Program-made: the position numbers and the translations under genes
Shown here: piece after piece, positions 9,909 through 19,675 of the stretch
How positions within the stretch are numbered: the stretch's first letter is position 1
Layout of the letters: every line of letters starts with the position of its first letter
Notes under the pieces: generated by a model
What the model saw: the letters and a program-made list of their open reading frames with translations, nothing else
Database searches by the model: none
What the model was told of the DNA's origin: nothing
From: Verrucomicrobiia bacterium
Lineage (GTDB): Bacteria > Verrucomicrobiota > Verrucomicrobiia > Verrucomicrobiales > DEV007
DNA length: 64,000 nucleotides
Direction of reading: 5' to 3'
NCBI GenBank assembly: GCA_030427505.1
Contig: JAUICH010000023.1
Location: 36,349-100,348, forward strand

Positions 9909-11429
9909 ATGAAGCAGAAACTCTTTTCTAAAATACTAAGCCGAACCGTGCTGGCGCTCTGCCTGGGCGCGGGTGTCAGCCAGACCGTGAGCCACGCGGC
10001 GGAGGGTAAACCGAACGTGCTGTTCGTGGCGGTGGATGACATGCGGAACGACGCCGGGTGTTATGGGAATACCGAAGTCATCACGCCGAACATCGACCGT
10101 CTGGCGGCGCGGGGCGTGCGGTTCGACATGGCCTACTGCCAGCAGGCGGTGTGCAATCCCTCGCGGGCCTCGCTCCTGACGGGGCGGCGGCCGGATACTT
10201 TGCGGATTTGGAACCTGACGAAAGGGCTGCGCCAGTCCGACCCGGACGTGGTGACGCTGCCGCAGCTTTTCAAAAACAACGGGTATTTCACCCAGGGCAT
10301 CGGCAAGATTTTTCACAACTGGCGGACGGAGGAACACGGGGACCCGCAGTCGTGGAGCGTGCCGGCGGTGTATCACTACTCGCGGCATGATGACGACGTG
10401 CCGGAGGTGGAGGGCGACCTGCCGCCGGACCTGGCCACGGCGCCGCGTTGCATGCAGTTGGACGTGCCGGACGAAGCGTATTTTGACGGGCGCATCGCGG
10501 ACCTGGCGGTGAAGTCCCTTCAGGAGCAGGCGAAGAAGGGCGATCCGTTTTTCCTGGCGGTGGGGTTCTGGAAACCGCACCTGCCTTTCAACCCGCCGAA
10601 GAAGTATTGGGACATGTATGACCGGTCCAAGCTGTCCATGCCGGCCCACCCGGAAGCGCCGAAGAACGTGCCGCGGATTGCGCTGCATCCCAGCTCGGAA
10701 ATCATGCGCGCGGCGGGCGACGATGGGCTGAGCGATGATGAGGTGCGCGAGCTGCGCCACGGCTACCTGGCGGGCATCAGTTTCCTGGACGCGCAGTTGG
10801 GCAAGGTGCTGGACGAACTGGACCGGCTGGACCTCGCGAAGAACACCATCGTCGTGTTCTGGAGCGATCACGGCTTTCACCTGGGCGAGCAGTCGCTGTG
10901 GGCGAAGACGTCGAACTTCGAACTGGACGCGCGCGTGCCGCTGATCATCGCCACGCCGGACTCGCCAAACGCGGGGCAGGGGACGGACGCGCTGACGGAG
11001 TTGCTGGACCTGTATCCGACGCTGGCGGAACTCTGCGGCCTCCCGGCTCCCGAGGGGCTGGAAGGCGTGAGCCTGGTGCCGGTGCTGAAAGATCCGTCCG
11101 CGGACGTGCAAGCGGCGGCCTATACCCAGCATCCGCGCCCGAACTATTACAAAGGAGAACCCGAAGCGATGGGCGTTTCTGTCAGGACGGAGCGCTACCG
11201 CTACACCGAGTGGCGTGACTTCAAGACCGGGGAAGTGGTGGCCAGCGAGCTGTATGACCACGCCGCAGATCCTGACGAAACCATCAACATCATCGACACA
11301 CCGCCCGACGCCGGGACCATGGCCAACCTGAAGCACCTGCTGGAAGAGAAGTTTCCCCGGCAGGGCTACGTGGGCCGGCCGGCGGAGGAATTCGTGCCGG
11401 TGATCGCGAAGGGCTGCGAAGATTGCTGA
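9909..11429 (+). CDS. Secreted sulfatase, iduronate-2-sulfatase-like (S1 family)
   Basis: 506 residues with a signal peptide (about 1-31, ending SHAA). The alkaline-phosphatase-like sulfatase fold starts at KPNVLFVAVDDMRNDAGC, with the metal-binding Asp pair at about 42-43. The catalytic motif is CNPSRASLLTG (Cys about 82, to be converted to formylglycine), followed by IGKIFHN and the C-terminal metal site FWSDHGFHLGE. KPHLPFNPPKKYWDMY and the SDHGFHLGEQSLW-type block resemble iduronate-2-sulfatase-like members (S1_7). It should remove sulfate esters from a polysaccharide in the periplasm or outside. It starts 47 bases after the second sialidase-like gene and is followed by two more sulfatases. 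The exact sulfated sugar cannot be inferred. Confidence 0.92.
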   Translation: MKQKLFSKILSRTVLALCLGAGVSQTVSHAAEGKPNVLFVAVDDMRNDAGCYGNTEVITPNIDRLAARGVRFDMAYCQQAVCNPSRASLLTGRRPDTLRIWNLTKGLRQSDPDVVTLPQLFKNNGYFTQGIGKIFHNWRTEEHGDPQSWSVPAVYHYSRHDDDVPEVEGDLPPDLATAPRCMQLDVPDEAYFDGRIADLAVKSLQEQAKKGDPFFLAVGFWKPHLPFNPPKKYWDMYDRSKLSMPAHPEAPKNVPRIALHPSSEIMRAAGDDGLSDDEVRELRHGYLAGISFLDAQLGKVLDELDRLDLAKNTIVVFWSDHGFHLGEQSLWAKTSNFELDARVPLIIATPDSPNAGQGTDALTELLDLYPTLAELCGLPAPEGLEGVSLVPVLKDPSADVQAAAYTQHPRPNYYKGEPEAMGVSVRTERYRYTEWRDFKTGEVVASELYDHAADPDETINIIDTPPDAGTMANLKHLLEEKFPRQGYVGRPAEEFVPVIAKGCEDC

Positions 11430-11472
11430 GAGGCTGACGGAACCAGCCACCTAACCCCCCATGGTTTGAGCG

Positions 11473-12921
11473 ATGACATTGGCGCGATGTATCCTGTTTG
11501 GTTTCCTGAGCCTGTTCGCGGGCGCGGGATGGAACGCGGCGGGAGCCGAGCGGCCTAACATTCTGTTCGTCTTCACGGACGATCAGGCTTCCTGGGCACT
11601 GGGTGCTTCCGGGAACGCGGAGGCTCATACGCCGAACCTGGACCGGTTGACGGCGGAAGGGGCCCGCTTTACGAATGCCTTTTCCGTGACGCCGGTGTGC
11701 AGCCCGTCGCGGGTGGAACTGATGACCAGCCGCTACGGGACGGAGATGGGGATTCTCGATTTCCTGGCGGCGCCGGATCACAGTAAGATCGCTTACGATC
11801 CCGAGGCAGGCATTCCGGCGGAAGCGCCAACGTTTCCCGAGGTGCTGACGGCGGCGGGTTATTACACCGGCCTGGTGGGCAAGTGGCACCTGGGACAGGT
11901 GGACCGCTTTCATCCCACGAAGCATGGTTACGCGTGGTTCGCCGGTTTCCGGGAAGGGGGCACCGTGGTGAAGGATCCGGTGCTGGAGATAGAAGGAAAG
12001 CAGACGCCTTTCAAGGGGCTGACGGTGGACGTGCTGACGGACCAGGCGATTTCCTTTCTAAAAGAGCGTCCGGCGGACCGGCCTTTCTTGCTGTCCGTGC
12101 ACTACCGGTCTCCTCACGGCCCCTGGAAACCCGTGGCGCCGGAGGATGAAGCGCCCTACGACGCGGCGATGATGACGCTGCCGCATCCGGATTATCCTAA
12201 CCTGGATGTAAAGTCGGTGAAAAAGAAGATGGCCGACTACCTGGCCAGCGTGAGCGGAGTGGACCGGAACGTGGGCCGCCTGATGGAGACGCTGGACGCC
12301 CTGGGCCTGCGGGAAAACACGGTGGTGATCTTTTCCTCCGACCACGGCTACAACATGGGGCACAACGGCATTCACCATAAAGGAAACGGCATCTGGGCGA
12401 CGAAGCCGCTGCCTCCGGCCCTGCCGGACATCGAGCAGCGGATGCGGCCGAACCTCTACGATCAGTCCATGCGCGTGCCCTTGATCGTCCGCTGGCCGGG
12501 AGTGGTGGCGCCGGGGAGCGAGATCGCGGAGACCGTGACGAACCTGGACTGGTTTCCCACGCTGGTGGCCATGGCGGGCGCGGGGGAAAAGGTTCCTGAC
12601 GGCGCGTTTATCCGGGGGCGGGACTTCACGCCCTTGCTGAAAGGGGAAAGCATCGACGGCTGGGACAACGATCTGTATGGGGAGTATTCCATGATCAACT
12701 ATGGCATCGCCGACATGCGCTGCGTGCGGACGCCGGAGTGGAAACTGGTGGTGGACTTTCACAACCGGGACCGGGACGAACTCTACGACCTGAAGAACGA
12801 TCCTGACGAAACCACCAACCTGATCGCGTCGGAGGACGCGGCGGTGGTGAAAGTGAAGGCGGAACTGCTGGAGCGGTTAATGAAAGCAAAGGCCGCGGTG
12901 GCGAAGGGGGAGGCATTGTGA
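11473..12921 (+). CDS. Secreted sulfatase, type I
   Basis: 482 residues, signal peptide about 1-25 (ending AAGA). Metal-binding DD lies in FVFTDDQASW (about 36-37), the formylglycine motif is CSPSRVELMTS (Cys about 76), then GKWHLGQVDRF and SSDHGYNMGHNGIHHKGNG. The CSPSR core differs from the CNPSR and CSASR cores of its two neighbours, so the three enzymes probably belong to different subfamilies and attack different sulfate positions. It lies 43 bases after the first sulfatase and overlaps the next gene by one base (TGATG). Substrate unknown. Confidence 0.92.
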   Translation: MTLARCILFGFLSLFAGAGWNAAGAERPNILFVFTDDQASWALGASGNAEAHTPNLDRLTAEGARFTNAFSVTPVCSPSRVELMTSRYGTEMGILDFLAAPDHSKIAYDPEAGIPAEAPTFPEVLTAAGYYTGLVGKWHLGQVDRFHPTKHGYAWFAGFREGGTVVKDPVLEIEGKQTPFKGLTVDVLTDQAISFLKERPADRPFLLSVHYRSPHGPWKPVAPEDEAPYDAAMMTLPHPDYPNLDVKSVKKKMADYLASVSGVDRNVGRLMETLDALGLRENTVVIFSSDHGYNMGHNGIHHKGNGIWATKPLPPALPDIEQRMRPNLYDQSMRVPLIVRWPGVVAPGSEIAETVTNLDWFPTLVAMAGAGEKVPDGAFIRGRDFTPLLKGESIDGWDNDLYGEYSMINYGIADMRCVRTPEWKLVVDFHNRDRDELYDLKNDPDETTNLIASEDAAVVKVKAELLERLMKAKAAVAKGEAL

Positions 12922-14402
12922 TGAAGCGATGGTTTGTTCTGTTATTGATAGGTGTATCTAGCTTCCTGGTTAGCCAGGGTTCAGGCAGGGCGGCGGAGAA
13001 GCCCAACCTGCTGCTGATCCTGGCGGATGACCTGGGCTGGCACGATTTGGGGTGCTATGGAAATCCGTGGTTTGAAACGCCGAACCTGGACCGGCTGGCG
13101 GCGGAGGGGATTCGCTTTACGGAAGGCTATTCGGCGGCGCCCATTTGCTCCGCCTCACGCGCGGGCATCCAGACGGGAAAGACGCCGGCGCGGTTGAACT
13201 TTGAGTTCGTGACCAAGCCGGAGGCCGGTCATCAAACCGTGAGCGATACCTGGCAGACGCCGGCCTTTACCCTGGATCTGCCGCTGGAGGAAGAGACCAT
13301 CGCCGAGCGGCTGCGCGACGGCGCGGGATACGAAACGGCCTTCTTTGGCAAGTGGCACCTGAACCAGCACTACCAGCGCTACCTGGGCTGGAGCCCGGCG
13401 CACGGGCCCGCGCGGCAGGGATATGAAGTGGCGGAGGAAGATTTCGGGAGCCATCCCTACAGCTACTGGGACGACAAGACGAAGCGGACCTTCGACGAGA
13501 CCCTGGCGGAGGGAGAGTTCCCCGAGGACAGCATGACGCGGCGGGCGGTGCGCTTTCTTTCCCGGGAACATGAGCGGCCGTTTTTCCTGATGGTGTCGCA
13601 CTTCTACGTACACACGCCGGTGCACACGCGGATGGAATGGCTGCACGACCAGGTGGCGGCGCGGATTCCGGACGAGCATCCGCGGAAGAAAGACCTGGCC
13701 CACTACGGCGCGATGGTGGAGACGCTGGATCACCAGGTGGGGGTTTTGTTAGAGGGACTGAAGGCAGCCGGGCTGGAGGAGAATACCTTGGTGGTCTTTA
13801 CCTCCGACAATGGGGGACACCCGAACTACGCGGGGAACGCGCCGCTGCGGGGTAGCAAGTGGAACCTGTATGAAGGGGGCATCCGCGTGCCCTTCATGGC
13901 GCGGTGGCCGGGCCGCGTTCCGGCGGGCGCGGTCAGCGGCGTGCCGGTCTCCAGTCTGGATCTGCTGCCCACCTTTGCCGCGCTGGCGGGAGCGGACCTG
14001 CCAGACCGGGATCAGCTGGACGGGATGGACATTCTGCCGTGGCTGGAAACGCCGGACAAAGCAGCGCCGGAGCGGGAGCTGGTGTGGCACTTCCCTTACT
14101 TCCATCCTGAGAGCGGCTATAAGAAAGCGCCCGAGTCCATCGGTGTGGACGATGGCTACACGAGCAAGACCTTGCCGCAGTCCGCCATCCGCTCCGGAAA
14201 CCGGAAGCTGCTTTACTTCCTGACGGAAGCGAAGTCCGAGATCTTTGATCTGGACACAGACACCGCCGAGTCTAAAAACCTGACTGCCAACGATCCCGAT
14301 GCCGCGAAGCGGCTGGAGGATGAGCTTATGACCTATCTGAAAGAGGTAGGCGCGCGCTTTCCTGTTTTGAAGGAAAAGACCAACCCCGCATCCAACCCCT
14401 GA
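12921..14402 (+). CDS. Secreted sulfatase, arylsulfatase A-like
   Basis: 493 residues from the ATG at 12921, which overlaps the previous stop in TGATG; a GTG three bases earlier is an alternative. The signal peptide covers about residues 1-24. [19 protein letters not shown] gives the N-terminal metal site, and the catalytic motif is [18 protein letters not shown] (Cys about 76, Ala in place of Pro in CxPSR). [24 protein letters not shown] and [17 protein letters not shown] are typical of arylsulfatase A-like members common in marine polysaccharide-degrading bacteria. CxASR cores are also substrates for formylglycine-generating enzymes. The termination-reinitiation overlap argues for cotranslation with the upstream sulfatase. 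Substrate unknown. Confidence 0.92.
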   Translation: MKRWFVLLLIGVSSFLVSQGSGRAAEKPNLLLILADDLGWHDLGCYGNPWFETPNLDRLAAEGIRFTEGYSAAPICSASRAGIQTGKTPARLNFEFVTKPEAGHQTVSDTWQTPAFTLDLPLEEETIAERLRDGAGYETAFFGKWHLNQHYQRYLGWSPAHGPARQGYEVAEEDFGSHPYSYWDDKTKRTFDETLAEGEFPEDSMTRRAVRFLSREHERPFFLMVSHFYVHTPVHTRMEWLHDQVAARIPDEHPRKKDLAHYGAMVETLDHQVGVLLEGLKAAGLEENTLVVFTSDNGGHPNYAGNAPLRGSKWNLYEGGIRVPFMARWPGRVPAGAVSGVPVSSLDLLPTFAALAGADLPDRDQLDGMDILPWLETPDKAAPERELVWHFPYFHPESGYKKAPESIGVDDGYTSKTLPQSAIRSGNRKLLYFLTEAKSEIFDLDTDTAESKNLTANDPDAAKRLEDELMTYLKEVGARFPVLKEKTNPASNP

Positions 14403-14403
14403 T

Positions 14404-16026
14404 ATGAGTACCGACAGTAAACCCAAAGTGCAGATCGTGGCCAGCGGCGACCTGCGCTTGTCAGCGAACCAGGTCTGCTGGCCCGCGCAGGCCGAGACCG
14501 AGCGAGGTCTGAAAGCGGCCCTGGAAGCGGCTGGCTATGCCTTTCACCGGGCCCACCCCTTTAAGGAGGACGAGGGGCACGGTTTTATCAGTTCGCAAAA
14601 GGAGGGGCTGGAAGTCTTCAGAACGATCGATTCGTTCGCGCCATTGATCGTGGTGGAGGCGGTGTGGCAGTATTCGCACCATGTCTTGCCGGGTCTGACG
14701 ACGCACATGGGACCCATCCTGACGGTGGCGAACTGGTCGGGGCAGTGGCCGGGCCTCGTGGGGATGCTGAACCTGAATGGTTCCTTGACCAAGGCGGGGG
14801 TGTCCTACTCCACGCTGTGGGCGGAAGACTTCACCGCGCCGGAGTTTCGCGAAAACCTGAGGACCTGGCTCGAAACGGGTAGCGTGAGCCACGATGAAAG
14901 TCATGTGACTGTGTTAGGGAATGGCGATCTGCCGTCGTATGTGAAGGCGAAAGGCGAGTCGCTGGCCGTCAAACTGAAGCGGGAAAAGGCCATCATGGGC
15001 GTGTTTGATGAGGGGTGCATGGGCATGTTCAACGCTATCATTCCGGATCACCTGCTGAACCCTTGCGGGGTGTTCAAGGAACGGCTGAGCCAGAGCGCGC
15101 TCTATCACGAAACAACCCAGGTCAGCGATGAAGACGCCTGGGCGGTGCGCCAGTGGTTGAGTGGCGCGGGAATGACTTTTTACACCGGGAGAGATCCGGG
15201 TACCCAGTTGACCGACGATCAGATCCTGGACCAATGCCGGATGTACGTGGCGGCCCTGAGGCTGGCGGATGATTTCGGATGCAGCCTGATTGGCATTCAG
15301 TACCAACAGGGCTTGAAGGACCTGCTGCCGGCGAGCGACCTGGTGGAAGGCATGCTTAACAATTCGGATAGGCCGCCGGTAACCGACCGGAGCGGCAGCC
15401 GGGTGCTCTACGAGGGCGAGCCCTTGCCGCATTTCAATGAGGTGGACGAGTGCGCGGGGCTGGACGCGCTGATCACCTACCGCGTGCACAAGGAACTGAG
15501 GCAGCCGGTGGAGTCCACGCTTCATGACATCCGCTGGGGCGACCCGGACCGGTCCGGCACGGTGGAGGACTACGTGTGGGTCTTCCTCATCAGCGGGGCG
15601 GCGCCGCCGGCACACTTCATCGCGGGCTGGAAAGGCGCGGAAGGTCTGCGCCAGCCGGCCATGTATTTCCCGAAAGGCGGGAGTTCGCTGCGGGGCATTT
15701 CCCGGCCGGGCGAGATTGTGTGGTCGCGGATTTTCGTGGCGGACGGAAAGCTGAAGATGGATCTGGGCCGCGCCACGGTGGTGGAACTGCCACGGGAAGA
15801 AACCGAGCGCCGGTGGAAGGAAACGACGCGGGAATGGCCCATCATGCACGCGGTGCTGCACGGCGTGACGCGGGACCAGATGATGGCGCGGCACAAGAGC
15901 AACCACATCCAGGTGGCCTACGCGGAAGATGCCAAGGAGGCGGACCAGGCGATGCTGATCAAGGCGGCCATGGCGAAGGCGCTGGGGCTGGAGGTGGCGC
16001 TGTGTGGCGTGGGCGTGGAGGGGTAG
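14404..16026 (+). CDS. L-fucose/L-arabinose isomerase-superfamily protein
   Basis: 540 cytoplasmic residues without a signal peptide, starting two bases after the preceding stop. Several segments fit the FucI/AraA superfamily: [20 protein letters not shown], then [17 protein letters not shown] around residue 205 and a C-terminal [10 protein letters not shown] near residue 500, where FucI carries a metal-ligand His. FucI of enteric bacteria is about 590 residues, so this is somewhat shorter and divergent. In an operon with sulfatases and a sugar symporter it probably interconverts an aldose and a ketose (fucose- or arabinose-like). The catalytic Glu/Asp pair could not be assigned with certainty. 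It could instead be an isomerase of another deoxy sugar. Confidence 0.75.
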   Translation: MSTDSKPKVQIVASGDLRLSANQVCWPAQAETERGLKAALEAAGYAFHRAHPFKEDEGHGFISSQKEGLEVFRTIDSFAPLIVVEAVWQYSHHVLPGLTTHMGPILTVANWSGQWPGLVGMLNLNGSLTKAGVSYSTLWAEDFTAPEFRENLRTWLETGSVSHDESHVTVLGNGDLPSYVKAKGESLAVKLKREKAIMGVFDEGCMGMFNAIIPDHLLNPCGVFKERLSQSALYHETTQVSDEDAWAVRQWLSGAGMTFYTGRDPGTQLTDDQILDQCRMYVAALRLADDFGCSLIGIQYQQGLKDLLPASDLVEGMLNNSDRPPVTDRSGSRVLYEGEPLPHFNEVDECAGLDALITYRVHKELRQPVESTLHDIRWGDPDRSGTVEDYVWVFLISGAAPPAHFIAGWKGAEGLRQPAMYFPKGGSSLRGISRPGEIVWSRIFVADGKLKMDLGRATVVELPREETERRWKETTREWPIMHAVLHGVTRDQMMARHKSNHIQVAYAEDAKEADQAMLIKAAMAKALGLEVALCGVGVEG

Positions 16027-16110
16027 CCGGGAGCGGTGCGGTGCGGCTGTTTGGGGCGGCTGTTTGGGGCGGTAGCGGTGGGGTGCTGAGTGGACTGGTT
16101 CCCAGACGGG

Positions 16111-16238
16111 GAGACAAGGAGACAAGGAGACAAGGAGACAAGGAGACAAGGAGACAAGGAGACAAGGAGACAAGGAGATGGGGAGATGGGGAGATGGGGA
16201 GATGGGGAGATGGGGAGATGGGGAGATGGGGAGATGGG
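16111..16238. repeat. Twin 8-bp minisatellite: GAGACAAG x8 followed by GAGATGGG x8
   Basis: Eight uninterrupted copies of GAGACAAG (16111-16174) run directly into eight of GAGATGGG (16175-16238). The array ends 53 bases before the symporter start and occupies most of the 264-base gap after the isomerase gene. The rest of the gap shows no gene. Confidence 0.95.
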
Positions 16239-16290
16239 GAATTGATTGGTGAGTCTGAGCTTATTGAGTAGAAGAGTGATGGAAGGATAT

Positions 16291-17781
16291 ATGAACTCGT
16301 TGGACCTGGTTGTGTTGATTGGGTATGTGGTGGGTGTGGTGGTACTGGGGTGCTGGTTTGCCACGCGGAGTCAGACGTCGGCGGAGTTTACGGCGGCGGG
16401 TGGGCGGCTGCCGGGGTGGGCCGTGGGCTTGTCTTTGTTTGGCACCTACCTTTCGAGCAACACGTTTATTGGGAATCCGGGGAAGGCGTTTTCGTCGAAC
16501 TGGAGCTTCTTTGTTTTCAGCCTGACGATTCCGGTGGGGGTGTTGATCGCTTCCAAGTGGTTTGTGCCGTTTTACCGGAACTCCGGTTACATCTCGGCGT
16601 ATTCGCACCTGGAGGACCGGTTTGGGCCGTGGGCGCGGGTGTACGCGGTGATTTGTTACCTGCTCACTCAGGTGACCCGGGCCGGAACCATCATGGTGGG
16701 CGTGTCCATCGGCCTGCACGCGGTGACGGGGTGGGACGTGCGGATGATCATTGTGGCTACCGGGGTGCTGGTCACGCTCTACACCTTGATGGGCGGGATC
16801 GAGGCGGTCATCTGGACGGACGTCGTGCAGAGTATCGTGCTGACCATTGGCGCCATACTGGTGGTGGTGTTGCTCTGGTTCGGTCATCCCTCCGGTGGGG
16901 AGATTGTTTCTCAGGCGATGAGTGAGAATAAGCTTTCGCTGGGCAGCCTGGCATTTGACCTGACAAAGCCGACGTTCTGGGCGGTGGTCCTGTTCGGCAT
17001 ATTTATCAATCTGACGAACTTCGGGATCGATCAGAACTACATTCAGCGTTACCACACGGCGAATTCCGAGAAGGCGGCGAAGCGTTCGCTATGGATGGGG
17101 GCGATCATCTACATTCCGGTGTCGGCGTTGTTCTTCCTGATCGGAACGCTGCTATGGGGCTTTTACCACGCGGATCATCACATGGCGGAGATGGCGGAAC
17201 TGGAGGCGCTCAGGGCCACCACGGACAAACCGGCGGGGGACAACGCGCTGCCACACTTCATGGCGAACCACCTGCCGCCCGGTGTGGGTGGTTTGTTAGT
17301 CGCGGCCCTGTTCGCGGCGGCCATGAGCACGATCGACACCAGTCTGAACAGCTCCGCGACCATCACGCTGAAAGATATTTTCAAGAAGCAGGCCAAAGAG
17401 GCAAACCCGAAAACCGAGATGCGTATCCTGCACTGGAGCACCTTGTTTTGGGGCTTTGTGGGAACCGCCGTCGCCTACGGGTTGTCCTATGACAAGAACA
17501 ACGTGCTGGATATCTGGTGGAAGCTGTCCGGTATTTTCGCGGGTGGCATGTTAGGGTTGTTCCTGATGGGGCAGATTGCCCGGCGGGCGGGAAACGCGGC
17601 GGCGGTGACGGGCGTGATGATCGGGGTGCTGGTGATTTGCTGGGTGTCGTTTTCCCAGGCGGCGTGGATGCCCGAGGGGCTGCGCTCGCCGATTAACGAT
17701 CTTTTTACCGTGGCCATCGGGACGTTGACCATCTTGTTCGCCGGTTGGCTGGTTTCCTTTTTCGTACCCAAGAAAGCATGA
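16291..17781 (+). CDS. Sodium:solute symporter (SSS family) for a sugar or sugar acid
   Basis: 496 residues from the ATG at 16291, preceded by GGAAGGA; in-frame starts at 16279 and 16246 are weaker. It is a polytopic membrane protein with about 13 hydrophobic segments. SSS hallmarks include AAGGRLPGWAVGLSLFGTYLSSNTF near residues 35-60, GGIEAVIWTDVVQSIVL near 170 and AALFAAAMSTIDTSLNSSA near 350, the last being the conserved sodium-site helix. Its stop overlaps the start of the aldolase gene (ATGA), so the two are translationally coupled. It probably imports the monosaccharide released by the secreted enzymes. SSS members carry glucose, galactose and sialic acid among others; the solute here is inferred only. 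Confidence 0.92.
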   Translation: MNSLDLVVLIGYVVGVVVLGCWFATRSQTSAEFTAAGGRLPGWAVGLSLFGTYLSSNTFIGNPGKAFSSNWSFFVFSLTIPVGVLIASKWFVPFYRNSGYISAYSHLEDRFGPWARVYAVICYLLTQVTRAGTIMVGVSIGLHAVTGWDVRMIIVATGVLVTLYTLMGGIEAVIWTDVVQSIVLTIGAILVVVLLWFGHPSGGEIVSQAMSENKLSLGSLAFDLTKPTFWAVVLFGIFINLTNFGIDQNYIQRYHTANSEKAAKRSLWMGAIIYIPVSALFFLIGTLLWGFYHADHHMAEMAELEALRATTDKPAGDNALPHFMANHLPPGVGGLLVAALFAAAMSTIDTSLNSSATITLKDIFKKQAKEANPKTEMRILHWSTLFWGFVGTAVAYGLSYDKNNVLDIWWKLSGIFAGGMLGLFLMGQIARRAGNAAAVTGVMIGVLVICWVSFSQAAWMPEGLRSPINDLFTVAIGTLTILFAGWLVSFFVPKKA

Positions 17782-18734
17782 ATGAAACACCGAAATACCG
17801 CGGCCTGGTGCCGCCCGTGATTACCCCTCTGGCGGACCGGGACGCGCTGGACCGGGAGGGCTTCGCGCGCCTCTTGGAGAATCTGCTGGAGGGCGGCGTG
17901 AACGGGGTGTTTGTGTTAGGGACCACGGGGGAGGGACCCAGCCTGAGCAAGCGATTGCAGCAAGAGGTGATCGATGAAGCGGTGAAGATCGTGGCGGGGC
18001 GGGTGCCGGTGTTTGTGGGCATCACGGACACCTCGCTGGTGGAGTCTCTTTCCCTGGCGGAACACGCGGCCCAGGCGGGAGCGGACGTGCTGGTGACGGC
18101 GCCGCCCTTTTACTTTCCGGCGGGCCAGACCGAGCTGCGGCACTACTTTGACGAGTTGCTGGCGCGGTTGTCTCTGCCCTTGATGTTATACAACATGCCG
18201 TCGTGCACGAAGATCTCCATCGAGATGGAGACGCTGGCCCATTACTTCGACCAGGAGCATGTGGTGGGGCTGAAGGACAGTTCGGGAGACCTGGAGTATC
18301 TGCGGGCGGCTACGGTGGAGATTGGGCGGCAGCGGCCGGACTGGTCCGTGTTTGTGGGGCCGGAGGCCCTGCTGGCGGAGTCGTTGGCCTTTGGGGTGCA
18401 CGGCGGGGTTTGTGGAGGGGCGAATTTGTTGCCTTCTTTGTTCGCCAGCCTGTATGAAGCCCACGAGCGGGGCGACACGGAAACGGTGCTGGAGCGGCAC
18501 CGGGTGGTGGTGGAATTGGGACGGCTCTACCAGATTGGGAAGTATGGATCGGCGTTTCTGAAGTCGATCAAGTGCGCCCTGGAACTGCGTGGGGTGTGTT
18601 CGGGGCTATTGGCGGCGCCGTTTGACGCGTTCCATTATCCGGAGCGGAAGAAGGTGCAGCGTTTTCTGGACGAGTTTGAGGAGGAAGGGTGGTTTGAGCC
18701 GGGGTTTTTTAGGGAATCGGCGGGGGCGGTGTGA
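17778..18734 (+). CDS. DapA/NanA-superfamily aldolase (dihydrodipicolinate synthase/N-acetylneuraminate lyase family)
   Basis: 318 residues, TIM-barrel Schiff-base aldolase. The family motifs are complete: GTTGEGPSLS near residue 47, catalytic Tyr in MLYNMPSCT (about 138) and Schiff-base Lys in VVGLKDSSGD (about 166). The start ATG overlaps the symporter stop. The GLKDSSGD active-site segment is typical neither of DapA (GIKEATGD) nor clearly of NanA, so it more likely cleaves or forms a 2-keto-3-deoxy sugar acid or sialic acid than makes dihydrodipicolinate. The operon position, after a symporter and an isomerase-like gene, supports a catabolic role releasing pyruvate. The exact substrate is open. 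Confidence 0.88.
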   Translation: MNETPKYRGLVPPVITPLADRDALDREGFARLLENLLEGGVNGVFVLGTTGEGPSLSKRLQQEVIDEAVKIVAGRVPVFVGITDTSLVESLSLAEHAAQAGADVLVTAPPFYFPAGQTELRHYFDELLARLSLPLMLYNMPSCTKISIEMETLAHYFDQEHVVGLKDSSGDLEYLRAATVEIGRQRPDWSVFVGPEALLAESLAFGVHGGVCGGANLLPSLFASLYEAHERGDTETVLERHRVVVELGRLYQIGKYGSAFLKSIKCALELRGVCSGLLAAPFDAFHYPERKKVQRFLDEFEEEGWFEPGFFRESAGAV

Positions 18735-18767
18735 GGTTGGGCGTGGGCCGGAGGGGGGACCGGGTGT

Positions 18768-18860
18768 TCGCGAGCGGACTTTCAGCCCGCAATTGTCTAA
18801 CTGTATAGATAACCAGGCCTGAAGGCCTTCGCTTTGTGCGGCCGGGCTTCCAGCCCGGTA
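18768..18860. repeat. Three-hairpin intergenic repeat, copy 2
   Basis: GCGGACTTTCAGCCCGC, AGGCCTGAAGGCCT and CCGGGCTTCCAGCCCGG, joined by TCGCTTTGTGCGG. It follows the aldolase gene by 34 bases. No T-run follows, so terminator function is uncertain. Confidence 0.7.
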
Positions 18861-19675
18861 GTGTTGGGGGGTAGAGCGGTTTTCGAAAAACTGTGACCGC
18901 AAGATTTGTCCGATACCGCCAGGGAAGTGGCGGAAGTCTGGCGCAAGTTTGGGAATGAGTGGCCACAATTCAAAATGAAGTTACTCCAACGTTAACCAGC
19001 GAGCTGTGCCCGGCGAGGCCGAAAGCGTGAATCTCCTCTAAGCGAACTCATGCGCTCAGTTACCCAGGGAGCGAAGCTCTTTGGAATGCGCCGATTTTTC
19101 GGCGCTTTCGTTACGGGACACGGGTGCGGGAAACGGATACGCTGCCGCAGTCCTCTTGGTTTCCGAATCGCTGGACCTGGCGATCCTGAAGACGAAGCGA
19201 AGAACAGATCCGGCCATGCCTGAGCGGCGAAAGCGGCGAAGAATCGCCGCAGTCCAAAGAGGCTGCGCCTCCTTCGAAAAGCCTACCGGAAAATGGGAAG
19301 CAGAAGGAGAAGGCAATCTTGAATTTTCGCTCACTTGGAACGGTTTTCCAAGAACTGTGACCGCAAGCGCCTTGCCAGCCCAAAAATGGTCTCGCGCCGG
19401 TCCGTCCCCAATTTGTCCACACTGCCTGAACACTAGTTGGTGGTTGAGGGCGTGATCTGCAATATGGGGATTTGGAGCGGGGTCCTGCCGAAGCCGGGTA
19501 GCCTACGCGGGGGGGATATAGGGTGTTGGGGAGGCTTTTTGTAAAAGACCTCCGCCGCTGATATTCGGTTGCCCGGTTCGCGAGTTCCTCGCCCGGAGGT
19601 AGAGGATCACCTTCCGGGTCGTTGCGGTCAGGGTATTTGGTTGGGTGATGCCTGTTTGAATACCTGTGTTCTTGC
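18861..19675. repeat. Repeat-filled non-coding region between aldolase and esterase genes
   Basis: No credible gene. It contains a 27-base element at 18877-18903 (CGGTTTTC...CTGTGACCGCAAG) repeated at 19340-19366; hairpin repeats around 19066-19110 and 19200-19275; a 60-base element at 19367-19426 found inverted at 63851-63910; and a segment at 19575-19615 (GGTTCGCGAGTTCCTCGCCC then GGAGGT) repeated at 24709-24750. Confidence 0.65.
19530..19553. other. Stem-loop downstream of the esterase gene
   Basis: GGAGGCTTTT and AAAAGACCTCC form a 10-pair stem with one bulge and a TGT loop. It lies about 120 bases past the esterase stop and may act as a bidirectional terminator, but no clear T-run follows. 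Confidence 0.4.

Noticed and set aside
15918..16364. Minus-strand frame encoding a Ser-Pro-Leu-rich tandem repeat protein
   Set aside because: It is only the translation of the 8-bp minisatellite at 16111-16238 and overlaps two well-supported genes.
17778..18734. Calling the aldolase a true dihydrodipicolinate synthase (dapA)
   Set aside because: The active-site segment GLKDSSGD and the catabolic operon context argue against a lysine-biosynthesis role; only the superfamily call is safe.
19056..19455. Possible small genes in the gap before the esterase
   Set aside because: The frames on both strands are made of repeat elements found elsewhere in non-coding DNA.
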